A stretch of 64,000 bases of DNA from Deltaproteobacteria bacterium (GTDB lineage Bacteria > Desulfobacterota > Binatia > UBA1149 > JAJCZL01): assembly GCA_029262415.1 (NCBI GenBank), contig JAJCZL010000034.1, positions 96,671 to 160,670 on the forward strand, given 5' to 3'. The notes under the pieces were generated by a model. That model did not search any database, was not told the DNA's origin, and was given only the letters and a program-made list of their open reading frames with translations. Positions 9,187-17,698 of this stretch are shown piece by piece. Position 1 is the first letter of the stretch; each line of letters opens with the position of its first letter. Made by a program: the position numbers and the translations under genes.

Positions 9187-9573
9187 ATGGCTGAAATGAA
9201 AGATTGTCCGTATTGCGCCGAGGAGATTCGCGCCCAGGCGGTCCGATGTCCACATTGCCGCAGCAGAATTCAGGGGCTTGACCGCGACCAGTGGTACCGC
9301 GACCACGAGGAGGCGCGTGTGGCGGGGGTGTGTGCCGCAGTGGCCAAGGCCTTTGCGGTATCGCCGGGGGTTGTGCGCGCCGGGTTCGTCCTCGCCTCGT
9401 TCTTCCATCTGCTCGGGCCGATCGTCTATGGGTTTTTGTGGCTGGCCATCCCCGGCCGTCGCGGCGAGGACTCGATCCTCGAGCGCTTGCTCCGGCGTGC
9501 TCTCGATGCCGCCTCGCGGTTCGGAGGCAAATGCACCCGTGACAAGCGTCACCCCGCTGGGGGGGCGTGCTAA
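9187..9573 (+). CDS. Zinc-ribbon plus PspC-domain membrane protein
   Basis: A 128-residue protein. Residues 6-24 form a zinc ribbon (CPYCAEEIR...CPHC). A PspC domain follows (about residues 35-92): an AGVCAAVAKAF motif and a membrane segment ending PIVYGFLWLAIPGR. The tail is basic and contains two extra cysteines. GGAGGGG lies a few bases before the ATG and fixes the start. PspC proteins sense or stabilise the envelope, and this one sits directly upstream of the ECF sigma gene. A close paralogue (10667-10969) lies on the other side of the sigma/anti-sigma pair. Confidence 0.82.
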   Translation: MAEMKDCPYCAEEIRAQAVRCPHCRSRIQGLDRDQWYRDHEEARVAGVCAAVAKAFAVSPGVVRAGFVLASFFHLLGPIVYGFLWLAIPGRRGEDSILERLLRRALDAASRFGGKCTRDKRHPAGGAC

Positions 9574-9599
9574 CCGCGCGGCCGTGGTAAGCCGATGGA

Positions 9600-10178
9600 A
9601 TGGCGAGCGATGAAGAACTGGTCGCGGCGCTCGCGGGCGGAGACGAGCGGGCGTTCGAAGAGTTGGTCGTCAGATACCGGCAGCGGTTGTTCGCTTTTGT
9701 CTATCGTCACACCGGCGGGCCGGACGCGGACGATATCGTCCAAGAGACGTGGATGCGGATCCTGCGCGCCGCAGGTTCATTCGACTCGCGCAAGCGGTTT
9801 ACGACTTGGCTCTTTCAGGTCGCTCTCAACCTTTGCCGGGATTTTGGCCGCCGCAGACGCGTTCGCGGACCAGAGGCCGAGTCCGGCTGCAACGGCGAAG
9901 AACAAGACGTCGAAAGCGAGGCCTCTTCCGTTATGGTCGAAGACGCTGCAGCCGCGCGTATCGATGCGGAACGGTTCCTTGCCCGCTTGCCGGAGGAGCA
10001 ACGTGAAGTTTTGATCCTGCGCTTTCACGCCGATCTAAGCGAGCACGAGATCGCCGATCTACTCGGGTGTCCTCCCGGCACCGTGAAAAGCCGCATACAC
10101 TACGCGCTCGCGCGGCTTGCCAAAGCGGCAGCTGCCAGTGGCGACGGATCGCGCGTGGATCGTGCGAAGAAATCATAG
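9600..10178 (+). CDS. ECF (sigma-70 family) RNA polymerase sigma factor
   Basis: A 192-residue group IV sigma factor. Region 2 contains YRQRLFAFVYRHTGGPDADDIVQETWMRIL, including the DDIVQETW core-binding helix. Region 4 contains LPEEQREVLILRFHADLSEHEIADLLGCPPGTVKSRIHYA, the promoter -35 recognition helix-turn-helix. A variable linker of about 45 residues separates them. The candidate anti-sigma gene begins ten bases downstream with its own ribosome site (GGAG), and the flanking zinc-ribbon/PspC proteins suggest an envelope-stress or membrane-state regulon. The target promoters cannot be identified here. Confidence 0.92.
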   Translation: MASDEELVAALAGGDERAFEELVVRYRQRLFAFVYRHTGGPDADDIVQETWMRILRAAGSFDSRKRFTTWLFQVALNLCRDFGRRRRVRGPEAESGCNGEEQDVESEASSVMVEDAAAARIDAERFLARLPEEQREVLILRFHADLSEHEIADLLGCPPGTVKSRIHYALARLAKAAAASGDGSRVDRAKKS

Positions 10179-10187
10179 GGAGCGGAG

Positions 10188-10670
10188 ATGCCCAAACGCG
10201 TGAACGACGATCGTGACAAGCTACGTCCGGCATTGGAGGATCACGTTACCTCGTGCGAGGTTTGCGAGTCCGATCCTATCGACCTCGCAGCGGCTGAAGC
10301 GCTGCTGTGTTCGTTGTCCTCGGTCCGGCCGAGCGATGCATCGACCGAGGCGCTGCTGCGTATGGCCCGAGTCGAGCTCGCGCGCAACGCAGCGTGGGTG
10401 CAGCGGCGACGTATCACAGCCGCGATTGCATTGGCGATGCTGCCGCTGCCGTTGATTGCTTTCTACGGAGTCGCGGTTGTGTCATTCGTCGGTTCGGTTG
10501 CGGCCAAGCTGCTCCCCGAGAGCGTGGCTGCGTATGTTACTACGGCCTACGCCGCGTCGATCGTTCTCGTCTACGCATCGACCTACGCGGCGGTCCCGCT
10601 GCTTCTCGACCGCTTCCGAGCCGGCTATCCGGGCGTGCGAGCACTGCGACCCGATGGAGTCCCGTCATGA
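10188..10670 (+). CDS. Putative zinc-finger-type anti-sigma factor
   Basis: A 160-residue protein encoded just after the ECF sigma gene. HVTSCEVC near residue 24 has the HxxxCxxC spacing of zinc-dependent anti-sigma (ZAS) domains, and two membrane segments follow (about residues 83-107 and 117-142). The layout fits a membrane-anchored anti-sigma that holds the sigma factor until a signal arrives. There is no periplasmic sensor domain of any size, so the signal may be sensed within the membrane or through the neighbouring PspC proteins. Its stop overlaps the start of the next gene (ATGA). Confidence 0.78.
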   Translation: MPKRVNDDRDKLRPALEDHVTSCEVCESDPIDLAAAEALLCSLSSVRPSDASTEALLRMARVELARNAAWVQRRRITAAIALAMLPLPLIAFYGVAVVSFVGSVAAKLLPESVAAYVTTAYAASIVLVYASTYAAVPLLLDRFRAGYPGVRALRPDGVPS

Positions 10671-10969
10671 AAACCTGCCCCTATTGCGCCGAAGAAATCC
10701 GCGATGCTGCGATCAAGTGCCGCTACTGCGGCAGCAATCTCGGCACCGGGCCGGTTGGCCGTGAGTGGTACCGAAAGCGTGAAGGGAAGATGATCGCTGG
10801 CGTCTGCTCAGGGCTTGCCGACCAGTTCAGTCTATCCGTTACCGCTATGCGTGTCGCTGCAGTTGTGCTCACGCTGATGGGTGCGGGGTGGGGGGTGTTG
10901 ATCTACATCGTACTGTGGATCGTCATGCCGTACGGCCGTCGGACACACGTGGTTTTGGAGTCTCGCTAG
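10667..10969 (+). CDS. Zinc-ribbon plus PspC-domain membrane protein (second copy)
   Basis: A 100-residue paralogue of the gene at 9187-9573: zinc ribbon (CPYCAEEIRDAAIKCRYCG) then a PspC domain (IAGVCSGLADQF, membrane segment, YIVLWIVMPYG). The start is set by an ATGA overlap with the anti-sigma stop, which implies translational coupling. PspC/sigma/anti-sigma/PspC therefore form a four-gene unit (9187-10969). The zinc ribbon may bind protein or sense redox state or zinc; this is inference. Confidence 0.82.
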   Translation: MKTCPYCAEEIRDAAIKCRYCGSNLGTGPVGREWYRKREGKMIAGVCSGLADQFSLSVTAMRVAAVVLTLMGAGWGVLIYIVLWIVMPYGRRTHVVLESR

Positions 10970-11451
10970 CGACTCATACCTTTGTTGTCCGCACGCAACC
11001 TGTCGACCAGAGCGAGAGAGGCCTCGTGAATCATCTCGTAGACCTTGTCGAACCCCGACGCTCCTCCGTAGTAGGGATCGGGTACCTCGTCGATCCCGAG
11101 GTGCGGTGCGAGCGCCAAGAACATCTCGATCTTGTGCTCGGCTCCGGCCGGACACAGCTCGAGCAGGTCTGCGTAGTTCTGGCGATCCATCGCGAATATG
11201 TGGTCGTATTCGCTGAAGTGCGAGCGCACCACCGGTTGCGCACGGTGCGCTGAGAGGTCAACGCCGTGCAGGCGCGCGGTTTCGACGGCACGGCGATCGG
11301 CGCCCGCGCCGCCATGGTGGCCGTATGTACCCGCCGAATCTGCGTCGATGCGGTCACGCAGGCCGGCCTCGTCGATCAACGATACGAAGACGCCATGCGC
11401 CGTCGGCGATCGGCAGATATTGCCCAGGCATACGAACAATACTCTGATCAT
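10966..11451 (-). CDS. Low-molecular-weight protein tyrosine phosphatase
   Basis: A 161-residue phosphatase. The P-loop is VCLGNICRSP near the N-terminus (C-x5-R-S) and the general acid sits in the VPDPYYGG loop. The start at 11451 is chosen because the family begins only a few residues before the P-loop; a longer frame to 11484 overlaps the end of ispH. It lies 25 bases downstream of ispH on the same strand and may be co-transcribed. Bacterial members often act on tyrosine kinases that control polysaccharide export, but none is encoded here. Confidence 0.92.
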   Translation of the reverse strand: MIRVLFVCLGNICRSPTAHGVFVSLIDEAGLRDRIDADSAGTYGHHGGAGADRRAVETARLHGVDLSAHRAQPVVRSHFSEYDHIFAMDRQNYADLLELCPAGAEHKIEMFLALAPHLGIDEVPDPYYGGASGFDKVYEMIHEASLALVDRLRADNKGMSR

Positions 11452-11476
11452 CTGGTCGCAGTCCTGCCGGGTGTGG

Positions 11477-12433
11477 TTACGCACGCGATGCGTCTTCGCG
11501 CAAACCTTTCGGCAGCGGGAACGTGATGCTTTCTATAGCGGTTTCCAGGTGTTCGACGGAGGTGCAGCCGAGCTTGCGTAGATGGACGATGGCCTCTTGA
11601 ACGAGTCGTTCCGGGGTCGACGCGCCCGCAGTGAGACCGATGGTTTCGACACCGTCGAGCCAAGCCGGGTTGATGTCGGATGCTGATTCGATGAGCCGTG
11701 CACGGCTGTTGTGGTTTCCGGCAACCTCGACGAGGCGATTGGCATTGCTCGAGGTCGGCGATCCGATTACGAGAATCAAGTCGCTACGCGCGGCGAGCTC
11801 CTTGACGGCGGACTGGCGGTTCTGTGTGGCATAGCAAATGTCGTCCTTCTTGGGCGCATTCACCTTTGGAAACCGGCGGCGTATCTCGGCGATGATGTCT
11901 CGCGTATCGTCGACCGAGAGCGTGGTCTGCGTCACCACTGCAACCCGGTTCGGATCGGGGACTTCGATCGTTGCGACGTCTTCGACGGTCTCGATCAGTT
12001 GCATATCGTCAGGCGCGTGGCCCAGCGTTCCTTCTACTTCTACGTGGCCGCGGTGGCCGATTAAGAGGATGTTGTAGCCCTCGCGCGCGTAGCGGAGCGC
12101 TTCAATATGCACCTTGGTAACCAACGGGCAGGTTGCGTCGATAACACGCAGCTTACGACCGTCCGCATCGTGGCGGACTTTGGGCGAGACGCCGTGTGCA
12201 CTGAACACCAGCAGGCTTCCTTCCGGAACGTCGCCGGGGTCGTCGACGAAGATCGCACCACGCGAGCGCAAGTCGTCGCAGACGTGTCGGTTGTGGACGA
12301 TCTCGTGGCGCACGTAGACCGGCGGTCCGTAGCGCTCGAGAACCAGATCGACAATCTCAATCGCATAGCTCACCCCTGCGCAAAAACCGCGGGGTGAGGC
12401 GACGAGAAGCTTACGTTGGGGAGGTGCCGACAC
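11477..12433 (-). CDS. ispH: 4-hydroxy-3-methylbut-2-enyl diphosphate reductase
   Basis: IspH/LytB, the last enzyme of the MEP isoprenoid pathway, reducing HMBPP to IPP and DMAPP with a [4Fe-4S] cluster. All three cluster cysteines are in their family motifs: SPRGFCAGV near the N-terminus, CPLVTKVH in the middle and CYATQNRQ later. Conserved active-site segments HGVSPKV and GHRGHVEVEGTLG are also present. The frame is open to an ATG at 12538, but the GTG at 12433 places the start at the usual distance from GFCAGV and gives about 318 residues. The GST gene is divergent. Confidence 0.93.
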   Translation of the reverse strand: MSAPPQRKLLVASPRGFCAGVSYAIEIVDLVLERYGPPVYVRHEIVHNRHVCDDLRSRGAIFVDDPGDVPEGSLLVFSAHGVSPKVRHDADGRKLRVIDATCPLVTKVHIEALRYAREGYNILLIGHRGHVEVEGTLGHAPDDMQLIETVEDVATIEVPDPNRVAVVTQTTLSVDDTRDIIAEIRRRFPKVNAPKKDDICYATQNRQSAVKELAARSDLILVIGSPTSSNANRLVEVAGNHNSRARLIESASDINPAWLDGVETIGLTAGASTPERLVQEAIVHLRKLGCTSVEHLETAIESITFPLPKGLREDASRA

Positions 12434-12581
12434 CGCGCCAGAGTGCCGCAGATGATTGCGCGGGACAAGCCACGGGGCCGCCCTCGAGAGGCTACCGACC
12501 TTAGAGCGATCGTTTGACGCACGTGCGTACGAAGACATAGTCTTGCCGCGTGGCTTGGTATTGTTTGTCCGAGGAGTCTCT

Positions 12582-13328
12582 ATGCCCGAGGTAACTCTTC
12601 ACCAGTTTCTCTCTTCGCACTTCAACGACAAGGTCAGGTGGGCGCTCGCCTACAAGGGCATCCCTCATGACCGGGTAGACTATTTACCGGGACCGCATGC
12701 AGCGGCGATCGCCAAGCTCTCAGGCGGTAAAACCAGTACTCCGTTGCTGCAAACCGCGTCCGGATACATTTCGGGCTCGGCCGAGATCATCGATCACCTT
12801 GAACAAGCCTATCCCGAACAAGCCTTGTATCCGGCCGACGATCGCTTGCGCGCTGAAGCCCTGGCATTGCAGAAGCGTTTCGATGCAGAGGTCGGCCCGG
12901 CGACGCGCACGACGGTGTTTTCGATCTTCATTAATGAGCCGAACTACATGGTTGAGACATTCGGCTGGACCAAACCGCGGCTTAAGCTCATCGGCTATCG
13001 AGCGATGTTGCCGATGGTCAAACCCATCATTGCTAAGGCCAACGGTGTGGATTCACAGGAGAGCATCGACCGGGCGTTTGAGGTCAGTCGAAAAGCTCTG
13101 GATGAGGTTGCGAGCAAGTCGGCCGCGACCGGATATCTGGTAGGCGATCGCTTCAGCGTTGCCGACCTGACCGCGGCTGCGCTGCTGTGCCCTTTGGTGC
13201 GGGTCGAACACCCTGACATGGCCAGACGCGAGCCGATCCCGGCATCGTTCATCGAGTACTTGGCCCTGTGGAAGGACCACCCGGGAGCTGCTTGGGTCAA
13301 ACGCCAGTACGCGGAGAACCGTCCGTGA
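12582..13328 (+). CDS. Glutathione S-transferase family protein
   Basis: A roughly 248-residue two-domain GST. The thioredoxin-like N-terminal domain (MPEVTLHQFLSSHFNDKVRW, then a TPLL cis-proline and SGSAEIIDHLE) binds glutathione; the helical domain includes YLVGDRFSVADLTAAALLCPL. The start at 12582 is set by CGAGGAG a few bases upstream; upstream in-frame codons lack a ribosome site. A serine (SSHFNDK) probably takes the activating position. Substrate unknown. Confidence 0.88.
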   Translation: MPEVTLHQFLSSHFNDKVRWALAYKGIPHDRVDYLPGPHAAAIAKLSGGKTSTPLLQTASGYISGSAEIIDHLEQAYPEQALYPADDRLRAEALALQKRFDAEVGPATRTTVFSIFINEPNYMVETFGWTKPRLKLIGYRAMLPMVKPIIAKANGVDSQESIDRAFEVSRKALDEVASKSAATGYLVGDRFSVADLTAAALLCPLVRVEHPDMARREPIPASFIEYLALWKDHPGAAWVKRQYAENRP

Positions 13329-13340
13329 AGACGCCCGAAC

Positions 13341-13775
13341 TAGACGCCGGGTCGCACACGGTTGGTCGGCGCTGCGCTCCTGCGCGTGTACCGAATCGGA
13401 AACGAGAATTTTTGGATCGACGAAGTCTTCCAACTCGAGGTTTCCTCTCAACCCCTTTCTTGAGATCATCGCAAACTACCGTCCCAATGTAGACTACCGG
13501 CTCTTGGTCCGCGATCAGGCCCCGTTGTCGCATTTCCTTTATCGTTTCGTTGCCAGCCCCGGTGTTGGTGAGGCCTGGGCGCGGCCTGTTCCGACGCCGT
13601 TCAGGCTGAGGCTGAGACCGCGGGTAGCGCTGCGCCGTTGCCCGACGCGTCTGTTTGGCTGGCAATTGGCCGCGACTGGAACGACGATGCCGACCGTTGT
13701 TTGAAGCTGCTGGGCTCCGCGGTCGAAGTGGCAGAACGGCGCGAATTCGTCGGCATCGAACTCATCCGTCTATAA
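13341..13775 (+). pseudogene. Decayed integral-membrane glycosyltransferase (GT39/PMT-like) remnant
   Basis: This 435-base stretch has no intact gene but encodes consecutive protein-like pieces in two frames. Frame A (from about 13344) reads ALLRVYRIGNENFWIDEVFQ and runs to a TGA at 13461. One base out of phase, the next frame continues as EIIANYRPNVDYRL then DQAPLSHFLYRFVASPG. After about 13572 frame A is open again, giving DASVWLAIGRDWNDD up to a TAA at 13773-13775. The order, an aromatic DE motif then a DQAPL/HPPLY-like segment, is that of the first loop of dolichyl-phosphate-mannose-type transferases. These are usually 450-550 residues, so the central membrane segments are missing as well. 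Family assignment is by pattern and only moderately sure. Confidence 0.5.
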
Positions 13776-13820
13776 AGGCGATGCGATCGCGCAGCCTGCC
13801 GAGATCGCGTTTCTATAAGA

Positions 13821-14471
13821 TTACGCCGGAATCGCGAGCTCGCGCGGCACCTGGCGCCACGGCACGTCGAACAGCCGGACAGGCTCCTGCAGGCCGTCGA
13901 GTGTTTCCGTCCCGATTTCGTGAAAGTGGAAACCCTTGCCCGCAGTCAGCAGACGCACGACATCGGATACCACCACGCGGCCACCCGGGGCACGCTCGGC
14001 GATACGCGAGGCGATGTTGACCGCAGCGCCGAAGATGTCGCCATTGTCGACCACGGGTGCGCCGGTGTTCAATCCGATGGCCACCTGCAGCGGCGGGCCC
14101 TGAGTGGTCGAGTTGTAGTCGTCGCAGTCGCGCTGGATTTCGACGGCACATTCGAGCGCACGCGCTGCAGACAGAAAGTAGGACATGATACCGTCACCGG
14201 TCTGCTTGACCTCGACCCCGCCCATGTTGGCCAGCGACTTGCGCACGATCCGGTTGTGGGTGCGGACCAGGGCAAGGGCGCGCTTGTCGCCGATTTCTTC
14301 GGTGAGCCCCGTGTAACCCTCGATGTCGGTGAAAAGGATCGTGAGGTCTACGGGCCCGAGCAATTCGGGCTGCCCCGAGGCGAGGCCGAGAACCGTCCTG
14401 GCGAGCGGGACAAGCCTTGATATTTCGCGTTTGAGGTCGGTTCTCAGGTCCATGGTTTTCAGTCCCGGCAC
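13821..14471 (-). CDS. Adenylate/guanylate cyclase catalytic-domain protein
   Basis: A 216-residue class III nucleotidyl cyclase domain without attached sensor or membrane segments. Metal-binding and substrate elements are visible: LFTDIEGYT (first metal aspartate), KQTGDGIMSYF (second metal aspartate in TGDG) and GDIFGAAVNIASRI (transition-state asparagine and arginine). It would make cAMP or cGMP, or could be a degenerate regulatory domain. An ATG six codons in (14453) is an alternative start. It lies alone between the GT39-like remnant and the metal-efflux operon. Confidence 0.85.
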   Translation of the reverse strand: MPGLKTMDLRTDLKREISRLVPLARTVLGLASGQPELLGPVDLTILFTDIEGYTGLTEEIGDKRALALVRTHNRIVRKSLANMGGVEVKQTGDGIMSYFLSAARALECAVEIQRDCDDYNSTTQGPPLQVAIGLNTGAPVVDNGDIFGAAVNIASRIAERAPGGRVVVSDVVRLLTAGKGFHFHEIGTETLDGLQEPVRLFDVPWRQVPRELAIPA

Positions 14472-14505
14472 AGATTTCCGCTGTTTTACGTGCCTTTGAG
14501 ACTAT

Positions 14506-14535
14506 AACGCATCGCAGCGTTTGCCGCAATGCGTT
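14506..14535. repeat. Inverted repeat AACGCAT...ATGCGTT between the cyclase and RND genes
   Basis: Perfect 7-base arms separated by 16 bases, in the gap upstream of the cyclase gene and downstream of the RND pump gene (both leftward). It has no T-tract and a long loop, so an operator or weak hairpin is more likely than a terminator. Confidence 0.3.
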
Positions 14536-14584
14536 AATGATAATACCGCGATCGACGCTGATGGGCCACCCGGGTGACTTACCG

Positions 14585-17500
14585 CTAGGCCCCTTGCCGC
14601 CTGGTGGCCGACTGGTAGCTCTTTTCGCTAATCCCCGCCTGCTGCGCTTCGAACCAGCTGCAGAGGACCGGCAGGACGACAAGAGTGAGCAGCGTATTGC
14701 TGAGAATTCCGCCGATCACGACAGTAGCGAGCGGACTTTGAACCTCGGCTCCCACGCCGGTGTTGATCGCCATGGGTACGAACCCGACAGCCGCCACCAG
14801 TGCTGTCATCAACACGGGTCGCAGGCGGGCGTGGCAGCCTTCGCGGATCGCTTCGCTGTGCGCAGCACCATCGTCTAGTCGCTGCTTGATGAACGTCATC
14901 AGCACCAGTCCGTTGAGAATGGCGACCCCGCTCAGTGCGATGAATCCGATAGCTGCACTGACCGTAAACGGCATCCCTCGCAGCGCCAGTGCGCCGACGC
15001 CCCCGACCGCTCCGAGCGGTATGCCGGTTGCGACGATCAGCACGTCGCGCACGGTGCCCAAGCTCACGTACAGCAGCACTAGAATGAGGCACAGCGTAAG
15101 CGGCAGGATGAACGCGAGTCGGCGGTTCGCGCGCTCTAGATTTTCGAACTGGCCGCCCCAGTCGATGGTGTAGCCCTCGGGCAGGTTCACCTCGGCGGCG
15201 ATGCGCTGCTGCGCCTCGGTGACAAAGCTGCCCGCATCGCGTCCTCGTACGTTGGCTTGCACGGTGATCCGCCGCCGACCCCATTCACGGTTGATGGTCG
15301 ATGGACCTTCGGCGTGGACGAGTTTTGCAACGCTACTGAGCGGCAGTATCGGTCCCGCGGCGGTCGGTATAAGGGTATCGGCGAGCGCGTCTGAGTCGGT
15401 GCGTTGGCGGTCGGGTAAGCGTACGACCAACGGGAAGCGCCGCTGTCCTTCGCGAATCTCGCCGACGGTCTTGCCGCCTACGGCTTCTACTACGTTGAGC
15501 ACGTTTCGGGTCTGCAGGCCGAAACGTGCGAGCGCTCGTGAATCGACCTCTATCTTGAGCACCGGGAGGCCGGTTACTTGCTCTGCCGAGACATCTGCTG
15601 CGCCGGGGACGGTCAGGAGCACCCGTTGAATTTCGTCGGAGATCCTTGTGAGGGTATCAAAATCGTCGCCGTATACCTTGATTCCGAGATCGGAGCGGAT
15701 GCCGGCAATCATCTCGTTCATCCTCATTTCGATCGGCTGGGTGAACGCAAGATTTTGGCCGGGCAGGTCGGCTAGTAGGGTGTTGAGCTGCTCGGTGAGT
15801 TCGCCCTGGGTGTGAGCCTTCGTCCATTCTGTTCGCGGATGTAGCGTAATGAAGATGTCTGTAAGCTCGATCCCCATGGGGTCCGTGGCGACCTCAGCGG
15901 TACCGATGCGGCTCCAGACGCGGTCGATTTCATCGGGAAACGCTGCCAGTATCAGCTGCTCCATGCGGGAGTTGTAGTCCGTCGATTCGCCGATCGATAC
16001 GCCGGCCTGACGGATCGTGTTGATGACCAGAGCTCCTTCCTGAAGCTTCGGCAAGAACTCCGTGCCCAGGTTCGTCGCAGCGATTCCCGCCATAGCTACG
16101 AGTGCAAGTGCGAGCGCGACGACTGTTCGGCGAAAGCGCAACGCAAGCTCGAGTGCCGGCGTGTATAGCTGTCGTGCGCGTTGAACGAGCCAGGGCTCTT
16201 TCGCCTTGCTGCGCGCGGGCAGCAAGAGGCTCGCAAGAACCGGCATCAGTGTAAGCGACAGCACCAACGAGCCCAGCAACGCGAAGATCATCGTCAGCGC
16301 CATGGGGCGGAACAGTTTTCCTTCGACTCCTTCGAGCGTGAGGATGGGTAGGAAGACGATCATGATGATGAGCTCACCGAACATTGTCGGCTTGCGCACT
16401 TCGATTGCTGCATCACGAATGGTGTCGAGCCACGGCTTGTCAGTGCGCAGGGCCGCATGCCGGACGCAGTTCTCGATCATGATCACCGAGCTATCCACTA
16501 TCAGCCCGAAGTCGATCGCGCCAAGGCTTAGCAGGCTTGCGGCGATGCCGGCTTGGATCATGAACTCCGCGGCAAAGACCATCGAGAGCGGAATTGCGGC
16601 GGCGACGATCAACCCGGCGCGCAGGTTTCCGAGGAACGCGAACAGAACGCCGACCACAAGTAGCGCTCCTGCCACGAGGTTGTGCCTGACGGTGTCGATC
16701 ACCTTGTCGACGAGGTGTGTACGGTCGTAGACGACCTCTAGCGTCACGTCTTCAGGTAGTGCCTCTTGCGCCAGCATGAGTTGAGCTTTGAGGGCGCGCG
16801 TCACCACGTGACTATTGCCACCCATCAACATGAAACCGAGACCGAGAACCGCTTCTCCTTTGCCCTGAGCTGTTACCGCCCCTTGGCGAATCTCTGTACC
16901 GATCTCGACCTGCGCCACGTCGTGCACGTAAACGGGAGCACCGTCGTATGATGAGACCACGATGTTGCCGATTTCGCCTACGTCGGTGGTTAAGCCGAGA
17001 CCGTGAACGAGTACCGACTCACCGGCCGTGACTATCTGTCCGCCGCCGACGCTTTTGTTGTTGGCTTCCAGTGCCGCGAACACGTCCTCGAATGTGAGGC
17101 CGAATTTGATTAAGCGTTTGGGCTCGACGACGACGTGGTATTGCTTCTCGAATCCGCCCCAGGAATTCACCTCAGCGACGCCCGGCACCTTGCGAAGTTC
17201 AGGCTTGACGACCCAGTCGTGCAACTCTCGGAGCTCGGTCAATGTACGCTCGGGATTGTCGGAGGTCATCGTGTAGTGGAACACCTCGCCCAAGCCCGTC
17301 GAGATGGGTCCAAGCTCTGGTCGCTCCGGTCCTTCGGGCAAGTCTACGGTCCGGAGGCGTTCACTCAGAAGCTGCCGCGCCGTATAGATGTGAGTGTCAT
17401 CATCAAAGGTAGCGACCACCTGAGATAGCCCGAATTTCGAGACCGAGCGTACGTTTACGAGGCCGGGAAGCCCACCGATCTCGAGCTCGATTGGCAGCGT

Positions 17501-17695
17501 TATCTGCTGCTCTACCTCAATCGGGTTTAGCGACGGAGCAACGGTGTTTATCTGCACCTGCACGGGGGTGGTGTCTGGAAAAGCATCTATTGGGATACTG
17601 CCGACGGCGCGGATACCGACCGCAAACAACACTGCTGCAGCTATGCAGACGAGCAGACGATTACGTAGCGATAAGTCGATAATCCGATTGAGCAT
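14585..17695 (-). CDS. CzcA/CusA-family heavy-metal efflux RND transporter
   Basis: A 1036-residue inner-membrane proton antiporter of the HME-RND class. TM1 is at the N-terminus, and the proton-relay segment in TM4 reads AIDFGLIVDSSVIMIEN. Class markers include DAFPDTTPVQVQINT, MRMNEMIAGIRSDLGIKVYGDD and INREWGRRRITVQANVRGRD. Length matches the family (about 1020-1050). It forms a tripartite pump with the adaptor and outer-membrane channel encoded immediately upstream (4-base gap to the adaptor). The metal, probably Zn/Co/Cd/Ni or Cu, is not decided by what can be seen. Confidence 0.92.
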   Translation of the reverse strand: MLNRIIDLSLRNRLLVCIAAAVLFAVGIRAVGSIPIDAFPDTTPVQVQINTVAPSLNPIEVEQQITLPIELEIGGLPGLVNVRSVSKFGLSQVVATFDDDTHIYTARQLLSERLRTVDLPEGPERPELGPISTGLGEVFHYTMTSDNPERTLTELRELHDWVVKPELRKVPGVAEVNSWGGFEKQYHVVVEPKRLIKFGLTFEDVFAALEANNKSVGGGQIVTAGESVLVHGLGLTTDVGEIGNIVVSSYDGAPVYVHDVAQVEIGTEIRQGAVTAQGKGEAVLGLGFMLMGGNSHVVTRALKAQLMLAQEALPEDVTLEVVYDRTHLVDKVIDTVRHNLVAGALLVVGVLFAFLGNLRAGLIVAAAIPLSMVFAAEFMIQAGIAASLLSLGAIDFGLIVDSSVIMIENCVRHAALRTDKPWLDTIRDAAIEVRKPTMFGELIIMIVFLPILTLEGVEGKLFRPMALTMIFALLGSLVLSLTLMPVLASLLLPARSKAKEPWLVQRARQLYTPALELALRFRRTVVALALALVAMAGIAATNLGTEFLPKLQEGALVINTIRQAGVSIGESTDYNSRMEQLILAAFPDEIDRVWSRIGTAEVATDPMGIELTDIFITLHPRTEWTKAHTQGELTEQLNTLLADLPGQNLAFTQPIEMRMNEMIAGIRSDLGIKVYGDDFDTLTRISDEIQRVLLTVPGAADVSAEQVTGLPVLKIEVDSRALARFGLQTRNVLNVVEAVGGKTVGEIREGQRRFPLVVRLPDRQRTDSDALADTLIPTAAGPILPLSSVAKLVHAEGPSTINREWGRRRITVQANVRGRDAGSFVTEAQQRIAAEVNLPEGYTIDWGGQFENLERANRRLAFILPLTLCLILVLLYVSLGTVRDVLIVATGIPLGAVGGVGALALRGMPFTVSAAIGFIALSGVAILNGLVLMTFIKQRLDDGAAHSEAIREGCHARLRPVLMTALVAAVGFVPMAINTGVGAEVQSPLATVVIGGILSNTLLTLVVLPVLCSWFEAQQAGISEKSYQSATRRQGA

Positions 17696-17698
17696 CGT

